Positions 34,987 to 47,177 of a stretch of 64,000 nt of DNA are shown here, in pieces. Within the stretch, counting starts at the first letter, position 1; the number at the start of each line of letters is the position of its first letter. Origin of the DNA: Xenopus tropicalis. Lineage: Eukaryota; Chordata; Amphibia; Anura; Pipidae. The DNA lies in assembly GCF_000004195.4 (NCBI RefSeq), contig NC_030677.2, positions 102,514,829-102,578,828 on the forward strand. The letters run 5' to 3'. A program made the translations under genes and the position numbers. The notes beneath the pieces are model-generated. The model was not told the origin of the DNA and made no database searches. It saw only the letters and a program-made list of their open reading frames with translations.

Positions 34987-37880
34987 AACTAGAAAGAGAA
35001 GTTTGAGAACAAACTTCATGTTGGGTTGAAAAACATGAAGTCACTGAATGGGCTCTGCCCACTTTCTCTAACCTTGGACCACAGTTATACAGTAAAAACC
35101 ACTGTGCAAAGTTTGGGGACCCTGATTTTAATAGTGTCTGAATGGCAGCAACTTAAATTTCCCCACTGAAAGTCAATGACATCTGGTTGGTGGCTCCAAC
35201 CCCTTTTTCTAACCTGGAACTGCAGTTACCCAGTGACTAACTCTGCGAAGTTTAGGGGCCCTAGGATTAATAGTTAAAGAACGGCAGCAATTAAAATTTA
35301 AACCAATAAAAGTCAATAGGTGAATTGTGATTGGTGGTTGGTGGCTCCGCCCACTGTTTCTAACCTTGAGTCGAAGTCACCCAGTGACAAACAGTGGGCA
35401 CCCTGGCATAAATAGTTTGAGAATGACAGCATTTTAAATTTAAACCAATAAAATTCAATGGATGAAATCTGATTGGCTGTTAGTGGCCCAACCCACTTTT
35501 CCTATTTTTGAACTGCAGTCCCCCAGTGACCAACTTTGCAAATTTTGGGGACTCAGGCATAAAAATTGTGATGCTGACAGCATTTTACACTTCACCATTG
35601 AAAGTAAATAGGTGAAATGTTATTGGCTGTTGGTGGCTCCTTCCACTTTTTTCTAACTTTGAATGGCAAATACATAGTGACTAACTCTGGAAACTTTAAC
35701 AACCCTGGAATTAATATTTAAATAATGGCATCAGTTTAAATATAAACCAATGAAATCTAATGGGTGGAAATGGATTGGCTGTTGGTGGCTCCTCCCACTT
35801 TTTTGGGAACCCTGACATAAATAGTGTGAGCAAAGCAACATTTTAAATATAAACCAAAAAAATTCAATGAAGTCTGATTGGCTGTTGGTGGCTCCACCCA
35901 CTTTTTCTAACTCTGAACTGCAGTTACCAGGTGACTAGCTCTGCAAAGTTTGGAGATCTTAGTATTAATATTTAAAGAATGGCCGCAGTTTAAATTTAAA
36001 CATATGAAGTCTATAGGTGAAATCTAATTGGTTTTTGTTGGCCCCACCCACTTTTCTAAACTTGGAACATAGTCACCTAGTGACAAACTGTGCAAAGTTT
36101 GGGGACCCTGACATTAAACATGTGAGAATGGCAGCAGTTAAAATTTTCCCACTGAAAACAATGAACGAAATGTGATTGGCTTTTGGCGGCCCCGCCCACT
36201 TTTTCTAACCTTGAGTAAGTCACGCAGTGACTGACTGTGCAAAGTTTGCGAACTCTGGCATCAAACCAATAAAATTCAATAGGTGAAATCTGATTGGCTG
36301 TTGGTGGCCCCGCCCACTTTTTCAAAACTAAAACTGTAATCCTCTAGTGACCAACTGTGAAAAGTTTGGGGACCCTGGTGTTAATACTGTGAGAATGGCA
36401 GCAGGTTGAATTTCCCCATTTAGAGTCAATAGGTAAAATCTGATTGGCTGTTGGTGGCTCCACCCACTTACAAAAATACCACAAACCTTGAATGCGTAGT
36501 CACCCAGTGTCTGACTATGCAAAGTTTGGGAAGCCTGGCAACAAACCAATAAAAATCAACAGGTGAAATCTGATTAGTTGTTGGTGGCTCCGCCCACTTT
36601 TCAAAACTAAAATTGCAGTCCCCTAGTGACCAACTGTGAAAAGTTTGGGGACCCTGGTGTTAGTACTGTGGGAATGGCAGCAGGTTGGATTTCCCCATTG
36701 AAAGTCAATAGGTAAACTCTGATTGGCTGTTGGTGGCTCCGCCCACTTTTTCTTACCTTGAACCACAGTGACCTGGTGCCTAACTCTGCAAAGTTTGGGG
36801 ACCCCAGTGTTATTACTGTGAGACTGGCAGCAGGTTGGATTTCCACAAGTCCATAGGTAAAATCTGATTGGTTGTTCACATCTCTGCCCACTTTTGGGCA
36901 TCCAACAATCATCATATTTTCATTCAGGCTGACCCCATGACTGTGTGATTCAAGTTTGGGGAGTGTAGCCTCAAAGCTGTAAGATTGGCAGCAGTTTCAA
37001 TTTCCCCATAAAAGTCAATGGGTACAATATGATTGGCTGTTGTTGGCCCCTCCCACTTTGCGGCTTTTTAAAAAAAAAAAACCTGAATGCGTAGTCACCC
37101 AGTGACTGACTGTGCAAAGTTTGGAAAATCTGGCATCAAACCAATAAAAATCAATAGGTGAAATTTGAATTGCTGTTGGTGGCCCCACCCACTTTTCAAA
37201 ACTTAGACTGCTGTCCCCTAGTGACCAAGTGTAAAAAGTTTGGGGACCCCGGTGTTATTACTGTGAGACTGGCAGCAGGTTGGATTTCCGCTAAATCAAT
37301 AGGTAAAATCTGATTGGCGGTTCACAGCTCCACCCACTTTTGGGCATCCAATAATCATCCTATTTTCATTCAGGCTGACCCCATGACTATGTGCTTCAAG
37401 TTTGTGGAGTGTAGCCTCAAAGCTGTAAGATTGGCAGCAGTTTCAATTTCCCCATTAAAGTCAATGATTAAAATTTGATTGGCTGTTGCTGGCCCCTCCC
37501 ACTTTGGGGTCATCCAACAAATGTTGCTGCTTCATTCGGGGTGACCCCATTATTATGTTATTCAAGTTTGGGGGGTGTAGCTTCAAAGCTGTAAGTGTGG
37601 CAGCAGTTTGAAAATCTTCCCTGTCAAAGTCAATGGAAAAATTGGGGGGTTCGGAGCGGCGCCACAAAAAGACGGGGGGCGGGATCGCTTAGAAAAGCAC
37701 GAGCAACCTGCTCCCCTATAGGGGGAAGATGTGTGGGGAGTTTGGGTGTTGTACCCCTAAAACTGTAGGAGGAGTAGCGTTTAGAAAATGGGGGGCGCTA
37801 AGAAGAAGAAGAAGCGGAAGAATAAGCCAAAGTCGAAGAACAGTCTGTGGGGTTTTCAACCCAACATAATAACTAAAGAC
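34987..37880. repeat. Copy 3 of the element, longest, about 17 units
   Basis: Starts ACTAGAAAGAGAAGTTTGAG and ATGTTGGGTTGAAAAAC as copy 1, carries a longer array of the same degenerate unit, and ends with GACGGGGGGCGGGATC, CTGTAGGAGGAGTAG and TTTTCAACCCAACATAAT. The subterminal TTGGGTTGAAAA/TTTTCAACCCAA pair is inverted. Confidence 0.7.
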
Positions 37881-39188
37881 TAAAATTAAACCAAAGATTA
37901 AAAAAAATAAAAAACCATAATGCTAGTATTATGTGAACAAACATAGTGGGCAACGGAGACAAGAAGTTAGCCCTTTTAGCACCCTAAAAAGTAATGCAGA
38001 TTCCTTTTTAAAAAGCCAAAGGCATTTCACTGTAATATATGTCGCAGTGAGACTGCAGTCGAAGACATGACCTACAACCTGTCACACCTTTTGCTATTAG
38101 TGCTTTACAATGAACAAAATATTTCTTCAGATGATATAGGGCAACAGCATCACCTTCTGCATTATTATGGAACTGCTTGTTATTGTTAAAGGGGTTAAAT
38201 ATATCTGTTCACACCAATGTTTAACATGAGCAAACAAACAGATAAAAAGGGCTTGTAAAAAGTATATGTCTGTTATTTTCTAAATATAAAGCACTAGAGT
38301 TTGTCTATTAAGAGATATGTAAACAAGTTGCTGCCTGTCTCTCAAGTCTTCAAATGAGGATGAGTTTATTATATTCAACAAGGAGGGGTGAATGCATTAA
38401 CTGTTTTCTTCTCCTCTCACAATGGCTATGAAGAATACAGCAACTGAAAAATGACAGTACGTGTAATTACAATAATATAATAAAACCCATAGATACTGTA
38501 TATATTAATTAAAACATCAGAAAACAAGTCTGTTCAGTACAAATGATAATAAAGGTATAACAATTTTTATGCCATAAGAATCATCTAAAAGTATGCAAAC
38601 CGGCTCATGTATTTTTCCACAGAGGCCAGGGTCTATTTTGATTCTAAGTCCAGGCCTTCCAGCAAGGAGATTTTAATTTAACTGTAAGGGACATGATCTC
38701 TAATATTCGCCTGTGGACAGTTTAATCTGAGTTAAAACAGTTAAAACTGCAATAGGCATTGTAACAAAAAATTAATTAGGAGGGAAATGAAGTTATGAGT
38801 TGTTGTTCCAGAACAAATCAGACAGAAACATATATAATCAGACAGAAACTCACCTCCTGCAGTGTCTTGTTGAGCATGAAAAAGCTTGCATTACCCAGTA
38901 ATACCTGGAGGTGGCACTGCTGTATTATGTAAAATCACAATTCCCCTGCTGCCTGAACATACATATTTTTTTTTACACAGAAAGGGTAGGGCTAATACCT
39001 TGAACACCTGGAGCATGTGTCCCAGACCTCATTAATCACTTGAAATTAACTTTTCTATTTTTAAAATTCTGGAAGCTGGTTACATTTGCACTGACTTTGT
39101 TTTCAATGTTGGACAAGTTCCCTAAGCATTTAAAGGTTACCATAAATTATTTTTTTTATTTTAGAGCAATAACTTTTATCCATTACAT
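37881..39188. other. Intergenic, no gene seen
   Basis: Unremarkable AT-rich sequence between the repeat block and the GATA microsatellite. Confidence 0.55.
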
Positions 39189-39202
39189 TATAGATAGATT
39201 AT

Positions 39203-39233
<31 letters not shown>

Positions 39234-39249
39234 GATAGATAGATAGACC

Positions 39250-39307
<58 letters not shown>

Positions 39308-39406
39308 GATAGATATATAGATGATAGATAAATAGATGATAGATAGACAGATAGATAAATAGATGATAGATAGATAGATAGATGATAGATAGATAGATAA
39401 ATAGAT

Positions 39407-39448
<42 letters not shown>

Positions 39449-39477
39449 CAGACAGATAGATAGACAGATAAATAGAT

Positions 39478-39511
<34 letters not shown>

Positions 39512-39524
39512 CAGATAAATAGAT

Positions 39525-39557
<33 letters not shown>

Positions 39558-39563
39558 ATAGAT

Positions 39564-39615
<52 letters not shown>
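39189..39615. repeat. GATA tetranucleotide microsatellite
   Basis: Over 400 bases of (GATA)n with scattered GACA and TAAATAGATGAT variants that form a loose longer period. The Ser/Tyr/Leu-rich frames on the - strand are translations of the repeat. Confidence 0.97.
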
Positions 39616-39635
39616 TGTAATTTTGACACTTAGGG

Positions 39636-40565
39636 GTGGAACCACTAAAGGTTGTTAACGCTTAATGCATAGTTTTATGCTTTAAAAAGTGTTCGTGCAT
39701 TACTACTCATATCGCATGCACAAAAATCACAATTATCGCAAAGTGTTATGTCCATCGCATTGTGGTAATTATCTAATAGGAATAATACTAACGCATAATT
39801 CACAGACATATTTTAAGCGTTAAAAGCATAAAATATGGCGATAATTACTGTGAAACTTAGTGCCTCCCAGGAGTATTTACATTGCAGCAGGTGATTGTCT
39901 GTGGTGACAAGATGGAGTTTGTAGTCGGATTCTTTCTGGAATTTGAAGAAGAGAATCAAGTATGTGTTGGCCCTAGAGTGATGCATCCTCCAGTTTTCAG
40001 GGAAATGGTCATTTTCAGAACAGTAGTTTTCAGAAAGTAACGGTATTATGTGCATAATAGCGTGCGTTAATATCAGGTGCTATGAAATAACATATAAATA
40101 TATCAAATGTTTTAAAATATTGCTTAAAAATATGTAATTGAAACAGGGTTGGACTGGGCCACCTGGTGGGCCCCGGCTCTATTGGGCCCCGGCGGCCCAG
40201 TCCTGACCCTTGCCGGAGCTCTCCCTGCCCGACCGCTCCTCCCGACGCGTTAAATTACGCACGCTCGGGGGAGGACGTTGGGTGGGGGGCCCTGCGAGGG
40301 GGGTTAGGGGGGCCCCTGCTGGGGGGGGAATTAGGGGACGCGGCTGGCGGGGGCACCTGCAGGGCCCTGGGGCGGGAGTCCTGGTGGGCCCTTCACCACC
40401 CGGTCCGACCCTGAATTGAAACATAAATAACGACAATAAAATCGCTTCTTGATTCAGACAAGTGTCTTTTTTGTGAATCGATTGTTAATTCTCCAAATAT
40501 AAGAAGTGATAATATTTTTAATGCATGCTAAAAATAACACTTGTTTTTTCGGCCTTTAGTGAATC
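39636..40565. mobile_element. Copy of the 25039 family, interrupted by a hAT insertion
   Basis: Starts near CCACTAAAGGTTGTTAACGC and ends GGCCTTTAGTGAATCTGCCCC. The segment GTGTTGGCCCTAGAGTGATG at 39963-39982 matches both sides of the hAT site in 25039-26036 and holds only one CCCTAGAG. Confidence 0.7.
40144..40413. mobile_element. hAT-type MITE with 8-bp target duplication AATTGAAA
   Basis: Ends CAGGGTTGGACTGGGCC and CGGTCCGACCCTG, flanked by AATTGAAA at 40136-40143 and 40414-40421. Very GC-rich core. The reading frames here are compositional artefacts. Confidence 0.9.
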
Positions 40566-40747
40566 TGCCCCTTACAGTTACTGCGAAAACTGGCAAACTG
40601 ACACATAAATAGCAAACCAGACTGTCAGGCAGAAGTGATGCAGTTAAAAAATGGTTTATTTAGTGAAAACACATGTAAAATAAACAAGACTGATGCATTT
40701 CGTGCCTTGAGGGGCACTTAATCATATGCTAAAGAAAACAACACTAT

Positions 40748-41181
40748 GGGGCACATTTATCAAAGTCGGATTGATTCCGAATACAAAATTCTTTTATTTT
40801 TTCTAATATATAGAACTGTGCGTATTTTCGGTGGATTTTTCGTTAATTTGAGCGACTTTTTCGTACTTTGCAACAAATGTTACGTGACAAAATCATATTT
40901 TGTCGCAATGAGTACGAAAGTTTCGGATTCATTAAAGCTTTGGTATCGCGACATTCCTTTGGCCAGGTTGGAGCTGCAGAGTGCCATTGAGTCCTCCCAA
41001 AAAATAAAAAATAAGAACACCACGAAGTAAAAGAAACGCAAAAATAGACAGCTTTAATGCAGCTTATTTTTACATTCGTGTTTTTTTGTGGTTTTGACAC
41101 GTAATAAATGGTGAAGAATTTGTGTTTTAGCACAATCGCAGAAAAAATAAATACAAAATAAATACATTAGTAAATGGCCCC
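40748..41181. mobile_element. MITE with GGGGCACATTTAT ends
   Basis: Left end GGGGCACATTTATCAAAGTC and right end TTAGTAAATGGCCCC. It shares CTTTGGTATCG and GCCAGGTTGGAGCTGCAGAG with 62040-62418. Confidence 0.6.
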
Positions 41182-42150
41182 TTGTGTACTTTTTTATATT
41201 AGGGCGATCACTTGAAAATTCAGGGACATATCTAATAAATGCATGTTGCATGGCTGCACTGATTGCATTTACATTTAATTGCAATCGGTGCAGCCCTTCT
41301 AGCTGGATTTTCTAGACATGTCCCTTAATTTTCAAACAATGTAGTCACCAGTGCTGTGTATCCTTGTAGCGCTATTTAAATAAAGTCATACATACCTCTG
41401 CTTCATGTATGATTAAACAATAACTTCAAAATGCCCCATAATACTGATGCAGCACATTTTTTTATTCCGTTTTACATACAGAGGAAACTTTACATTTAAG
41501 TAAAATAGTGGGGCAGTGTCTGTTACACAAATTATGGCTTAAAATAAATCTTAACTGTACCAAATCTGCAGGTGCTGAGCCCTCAAACAAAATAAAAAAA
41601 GATGCAGGAGCTGCAGCAGAGCTGATATATTAATAAAATTCCTTTAAAAAAAAAAAAAAACTCTTGCCAGAGGCAGCTTTTTGCCACTCCTAGCTAAGTG
41701 CAGCCTGAAGCAAATTTTCATTTTGCCTTATGGGGATTCTTTGCCCACACGTATGTGCTATTATTGGAGCACTACACCTCTTTGCATAAAAAATGTGTGC
41801 ATGTTAAAGAGGTTTAAAATGATCACTGAAATGAGCAGGCTGTGATTTTGTGGAGATGCTTCATTTAAAGGAAACGAAAAGTATTACAATATTCTATCTT
41901 GCAGCATGAAGTCTGAATCACTGTTGGGATGGAATAGGTATCCATTTGATTTTCCGAATCAAAGTTGCCTCACAAGGAATATATTTTGGAGAGATTAGTT
42001 GCCTGCAGTAGCAAAGACTTATCGCGGGCGACTAATCTCCCCATGTGCCACCAGCCTAAAAAAATGTCTTTTTCACAATGTTTACATTTTATAGCATCTA
42101 CTCTCTAAAGAAGGTTAATAAGGTTTGCTCATTAGTAGCATTAAAATAAA

Positions 42151-42649
42151 CTTGAAAAGAACCTGTCACCCAGGCATAAAAAGCTATATAATTAAAGTCC
42201 TTTTTAACTTAAACATAAAAGCCTAATACTTTTTTATTAAAGCATCCATACCTGTTATAAAGGTAATTAAAAAAACTCAGCTGTCAATCATATATTGCCT
42301 GCACCACCTCTATGCCCTAAGCATTACTTTCACTTTCCATTCAGCACTTCCTAGATGTCATTGCACTCCTCACTTTCCCCCTCCCTCCTAACAGCCTATA
42401 ATTGTGTAGCCATTACATGGGCATGGGCATCAGGTCGCCCATTCTGGCACATAAACAGGATTTTGGGGTAATGCAAAGCTTGCCTTACTAACATAGTCTA
42501 CAAAATGGCACCTGCCTGCTGGCTGTGATTGTCAATTCCAAATCTGAAGGAAACAAGATTTATATAATTTATATAGTGTAAGTAAGTAAAGACTAGCACA
42601 ATCGAAAAGGATTTGGAGTCATTTCTTAGGGTGACAGGTCCCTTTCAAG
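42151..42649. mobile_element. MITE with CTTGAAAAGAACCTGTCACC ends
   Basis: The left end CTTGAAAAGAACCTGTCACC and right end GGTGACAGGTCCCTTTCAAG are inverted copies. No coding capacity. Confidence 0.75.
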
Positions 42650-42806
42650 GCTCACCCCCTGAATCAGCAGAAAGTACTGGTTCTGCAACCAGCAGAAAGA
42701 CTTAAGTAACTTGTATTAACCTTGTCTTGGAAATTCCTACTGTCACTAGCAAATTGTGTCAAGCACCACTGCTTTTCACATATTTTCTGAGACCTGTGAC
42801 CTAAAA

Positions 42807-43025
42807 GGGTAGTCTGCCTTAACCTTTTAGTATGATGCAGACAGTGATATTCTTAGACAACTTGCAACTGGTTTTCATTATTTAATTATTCTTTTTGTTC
42901 TCTCCAGTTTAAATGTAAGCAGCTGGTTGCTGGTTCAATTTACCCTAGTAACCAGGCAGTGGCATGAAGGAGAGGCCGAAATAAACATAGTAGAGTGAAT
43001 GAATATAGTAAAAAGTTGCAAAGCC
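42807..43025. repeat. Fragment related to the 12881 MITE family
   Basis: AGGGTAGTCTGCCTTAACC, ATATTCTTAGACAACTTGCA and AACCAGGCAGTGGCATGA align by eye with 12881-13356. The right part is missing. Confidence 0.55.
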
Positions 43026-43591
43026 TGGGCGTGATCAAGATGGCGTATTCAACAGACATGTTTGCAAGAGCTCTGCACCAGCCCGAGTGTCCTGACTGCC
43101 ACAGCAGCTAGAAAACTTTATTGCATTTTGCAGCATTTTGGCACCAACTACAAAGGGGAAACATGGTCACAGACCCAAAGCAGATCAATCCCAAAAAATA
43201 GTTAAATATCCAAGTGTCACAGCCTAGGCAATTATAGTTAAGGGGGCTTTCTGTGCCATGGGGTATATTCTCCTTTAAAGACATGATTGCACCACTTCCT
43301 GGATTTTTATTTTTCCTGGATCAAAAGGCTAACTGCATGGGCAGAGGACTTGAAGAACTGCAACTGCTGCAACACACATGCGCATAGCAGGTTTATTAAA
43401 ATGCAGAGACTTTTGCCAAAAACAGACAGCAGGTGCGGAGGTATTGTCAAACATATTTATCATTGAACGGATGCACCGCATACCAACTAGGCCCTGCCTT
43501 CCTGAACCCCCCAGGCCATTAATAATGCAGTTTCTCAACAAATGGGACTGGAATGCAGCTATGGTGGCAACCAGGCATATTGGGCACTTAA

Positions 43592-44010
43592 AGGAACAGT
43601 AACACCAAAAAATAAAAGAGCTTTAAAGTAATAAAAATATAATGTACTGTTGCCCTGCACTGGTAAAATTGGTGTGTTTGCTACAGTAACCCTACTATAA
43701 TTTATATAATAAGCTGCTGTGTAGCCATGGGGGGGAAGCCATTCAAGCTGGAAAAAAGGAGAAAAGGCACAGGTTACATAGCAGATAACAGATAAGCTCT
43801 GTAGAATACAATGGTGTTTTATCTGTTATCTGCTATGTGCCTGTGCCTTTTCTCCTTTGAATGGCTGCCCCCATGGCTACACAGCAGCTTATTTATATAA
43901 ACTATAGTAGAATTTCTGAAGTAAACACACAACTTTTACCAGTGCAGGGCAGCAGCACATTATATTTTAGTTACTTTTATACACTTTCATTTTTTGGTGT
44001 TACTGTTCCT
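43592..44010. mobile_element. TTAA MITE, second copy of the 21325 family
   Basis: TTAA at 43588-43591 and 44011-44014 flank AGGAACAGTAACACC and GGTGTTACTGTTCCT. The internal arms are in the reverse order compared with 21325-21741. Confidence 0.88.
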
Positions 44011-44014
44011 TTAA

Positions 44015-44602
44015 AGGGGATATATACCATAAATTTTTACAGTGCACTAAACCATTTCAAATAACGTAAAATAGAAGTGCTTTTATTTTAATACCTTTGG
44101 CTTCTAATAAGTCCATAACTTCTTGAAAACTGTGCTCTACACAGACCTTATGCCAGCTTCCGGATTAGACTCTTCAGTATATCGCCGCCGGCCCTCATAG
44201 ACTTCTATGACACCCTTACCTACTTAAAGTGAATATTCATAGAGTGGGCGGGGCTTAGCAATGTCACAGACAGTCCATTCCTGCTCTACTCGCTCCTCTC
44301 CCCCCCCCCCCCCCCGCAGCAGCACAAGCAGAGACACAGAAGGAGGGAGGGGTTTTCCCTGCTGCTGCTGAGTAAAGCCTGTCAGTCAGTGCTGTGACCA
44401 GTTCCTGTGGGAGACTGAAGCGACACTCCCATGTCTCATTTGGCTCTGACTTCTGATCAGTAAGGTTGTGTATGCAGCTCTCATATAATGGCAGTTTTAG
44501 GAGGTAAAATGCTTTCAAAACATCTTTCTTTCTGCATCATTTAACATTTTGAGGGAGGATGAATATTATAACTGAATATGAACTTTATATAAAATGTCTC
44601 CT
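44015..44602. mobile_element. TTAA MITE abutting the previous one
   Basis: TTAA at 44011-44014 and 44603-44606 flank AGGGGATATATACC and the end AAAATGTCTCC. It shares its left TTAA with the preceding MITE. A G/C-rich core with a run of C is at about 44299-44316. Confidence 0.75.
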
Positions 44603-44750
44603 TTAACCTACAATGGAGCTAATATTTATTTATACCTGGACTATTCACCAGCAATGCAGAAGCAAAGGGTGTCATACCAAGGAGTAAAAAGGAGGCTGCA
44701 TGCTTTATCCAGCAAAGCTCTGTGTAGTACAGGGTGACCGCACACATTTT

Positions 44751-45295
44751 TTTCTAACAACTGAAGAAGCCGACCACTGGCTTAATACATGGCAAGAATA
44801 TGATGCAGTTATAACTCCAATACATAAAAATGGCAAGGATCCAACTTTAAGTGGGTCATATTGACTCATTGATCAATGCAGATGCTAAAATTTTGGTCAA
44901 CAGATTAATTAAAGTTATAACTGACTTAGTTCACATGGGTTTGGTCCTCACTTTATCTCATGGATCCAAATTATGTACAAAAAATTGCATGCCCGTATTC
45001 AAGTTAACACTATTCTATCAGATAAGGCAGCATTACAAACAGGCACCCGACAGGGCTGCCCGCTGTCCCCGCTGTTATTTCCTCTGCCCGTTAAACCATT
45101 GGCCATAGCTATTCACTCAGATTTAGGAATAAAAGGACTTATTGTAGGGAGAGTAGAGGAAAAAATGGCATTATACACGGACAACTTAATCTTATTCCTA
45201 GGAGACCATAAGGATTCCCTCTTGAAAGCATTAAGAGTACTTGACAAGTTTGGCCAGTGTATTGGCCTTAATCTCAATAGGCAGTAAGCCAGAAG
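44751..45295 (+). pseudogene. Decayed LINE reverse transcriptase fragment
   Basis: Conceptual pieces in different frames resemble the finger and palm of an L1/Tx1-type reverse transcriptase: AVITPIHKNGKDPTLSGSY, then SLINADAKILVNRLIKVI, then TGTRQGCPLSPLLF and a segment ending LDKFGQCIGLNLNR. The catalytic YADD-type box reads YTDN, and at least two frame changes and a stop interrupt it. Downstream FKYLGIKVTKD continues to about 45366, after which a MITE (45458-45845) interrupts. It is a dead fragment. Confidence 0.8.
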
Positions 45296-45457
45296 GATCC
45301 CTACATGGAATCCAGTGGGTCTCCCAATTTAAGTACCTGGGTATCAAAGTTACAAAGGATACTTCTGACAACTGACAGCCTGTAAAATTTCCTTATAGCT
45401 ACGAGAGATAGATTTATCCAATTCAAGTTTATTTACCTTAAGTATATATTACATCAC

Positions 45458-45845
45458 TAAAAGGACAAGGAAAGGCTAGGTCACTTGGGGGTGCCAAAAT
45501 GTTAGTCAACCCCTAGTGACTTTAATTGCCTACCTTGTACCCCAGGCTGGTGCCCCTGTTAGGAGAAAACAGCACTAGACTGGGGTACCTGTAGCGAGCG
45601 CTTCCTCCTTCCTGCTTCCCGCGAAATCCGTGGGCCGGCGCATGCGCAGTAGAGTGAAAAGCCGACTTCTATGTTTAAGTTCGGCTTTTTCACTCTACTG
45701 CGCGCGCAGCGAATACGGAAGAGGAATCGCTCGCAGGTACCCCGGGCTGGTGCTGTTCTCTCTGAACAGGGGCACCAGCCCGGGGTAAAAAGTATGCGAT
45801 TTAAGTCACTTGGGGGTGCCATTCTATAACATACTAAAAGGTAAA
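45458..45845. mobile_element. Degraded copy of the 23217-23630 MITE family
   Basis: AAGGACAAGGAAAGGCTAGG followed by GTCACTTGGGGGTGCC starts the left side, and the right side has CCGGGCTGGTGC and AAGTCACTTGGGGGTGCC. The right terminus and its TTAA are lost. It sits beside the LINE fragment. Confidence 0.75.
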
Positions 45846-46487
45846 CTATCTCTTTAAATAAATTTGTTGAAACGGTCAGCTTATACAATAATTGTTGTAA
45901 ATGCAAAAGGAAAAACCACATTTATGTTTCTCAGCAAGCCATCATTCATTGTTTTTTATTAGAAAAATTGTATTTCTCAAATTCTTTGTTCCGTGGGATG
46001 ACAACCTTGAACCATCTCATGTGCCTTGCCCACAGAAAGCTGGTCTTTGTTCACATGGCACCTGCATTTCCTCCTGCACGGAGCACGAATAATAAGAGAT
46101 TACTGTGCAGCACATTCAATTCCTAAACTTCGGAGATTAAACATTCAATTCATAGTCCAACATACAGGGGGTTAGAGTAACTTGTTCAAGGTCAGATATA
46201 TCTGTCACCTATCCAACTATTTTCTCCTACTCTATGTACTTTCAGCAGAATAGCACAATTTGGGAGGTAGCCAGATATAACAGCAAAGCATGAGATTTGA
46301 GGAAGCTCTTTGTTCCTTATTTTTAACATTCATTTTTAATATTTTTTTAACAAACCAAAATTGCCTAGATCTGCACACAGAAAAGCAATAAAAAATAAAT
46401 ACATTTTCAAAGGAAAAGTCTCTTCATTGTTGATTTCTGTCACACTTTGTATGTGAAAGATACAAATTACTTAATTTCGGAAGTTAA

Positions 46488-46800
46488 AGGGGAAGTCTGC
46501 CCAAACACATCTTAAGCTTTTTGAAAAGTAAACATAATTTCAAGCAACTTTGCAATATACATCAATTAAAAATATGCAGTCTTTTCCTGATTTTGATGTA
46601 AAAATATGATTTGGAACAGTTACCTAAGCCTGCCCCCCTGTTCTCCTACTGAGCCGGCTGACTACTTAACTAAAATGTAACAGTAATTGACTGTATTCAG
46701 CCTGCATCCTCCAAATCCCAAAATCCCCTGCAAACATGATGTTTCTGTGTTGTGTGGAGTTCTTTAACAAATCTTGGTTTGGCAGCCAGAGTTCCCCTTT
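46488..46800. mobile_element. Internally deleted T2/Kolobok-like MITE
   Basis: It begins TTAA (46484-46487) AGGGGAAGTCTGCCC, continues with a stretch clearly related to 31681-32244 (CTTTTTGAAAAGTAAACATAATTT), and ends AGTTCCCCTTTA. It is about 250 bases shorter than the copy at 31681. Confidence 0.75.
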
Positions 46801-46885
46801 ATATGCCTTACTTCAGGTGAGCATCAAAGCCCCAGTAGCAACTGATATGTATATTATATATATATTTTATATATTATGTATACAG

Positions 46886-47177
46886 CAGGGCTGTATTTTG
46901 CCACCTAGGGTGGTACCAGGCCTCTGCATGCCAAACAGTGCATGTACATTGGCCTTGATGGAAGTGACATCATGATGCAATGTGCATATGTGTGATGTCA
47001 CTTCCACCCATAGTGCATCATATACAACACTTCTACTCTGCACTTGTAGAATCTGCATCAGGAGAGTTTTTTTCAGAAAAAGGCTTGATTTTCTCAATAG
47101 GCACCCGAGGACCATCCCCCAAAAGCTGCTGCCCTAGGCATGGGCCCTCAAAAACCTATATGGTAAATATGACCCTG
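46886..47177. mobile_element. Possible degraded hAT MITE
   Basis: CAGGGCTGTATTTTGCCACC at left and AATATGACCCTG at right look like hAT ends, with CTGCCCTAGGCATGGGCCC inside, but no 8-bp duplication was found. Confidence 0.4.

Noticed and set aside
36077..36915. Overlapping frames on the - strand with repeated VPKLCTV/GGA-type segments
   Set aside because: They arise from the degenerate tandem units of the 32493-37880 block, in several frames, with no conserved start or domain.
39183..39645. Two 148-codon Ile/Tyr/Leu/Ser-rich frames on the - strand
   Set aside because: Pure translation of the GATA tetranucleotide repeat.
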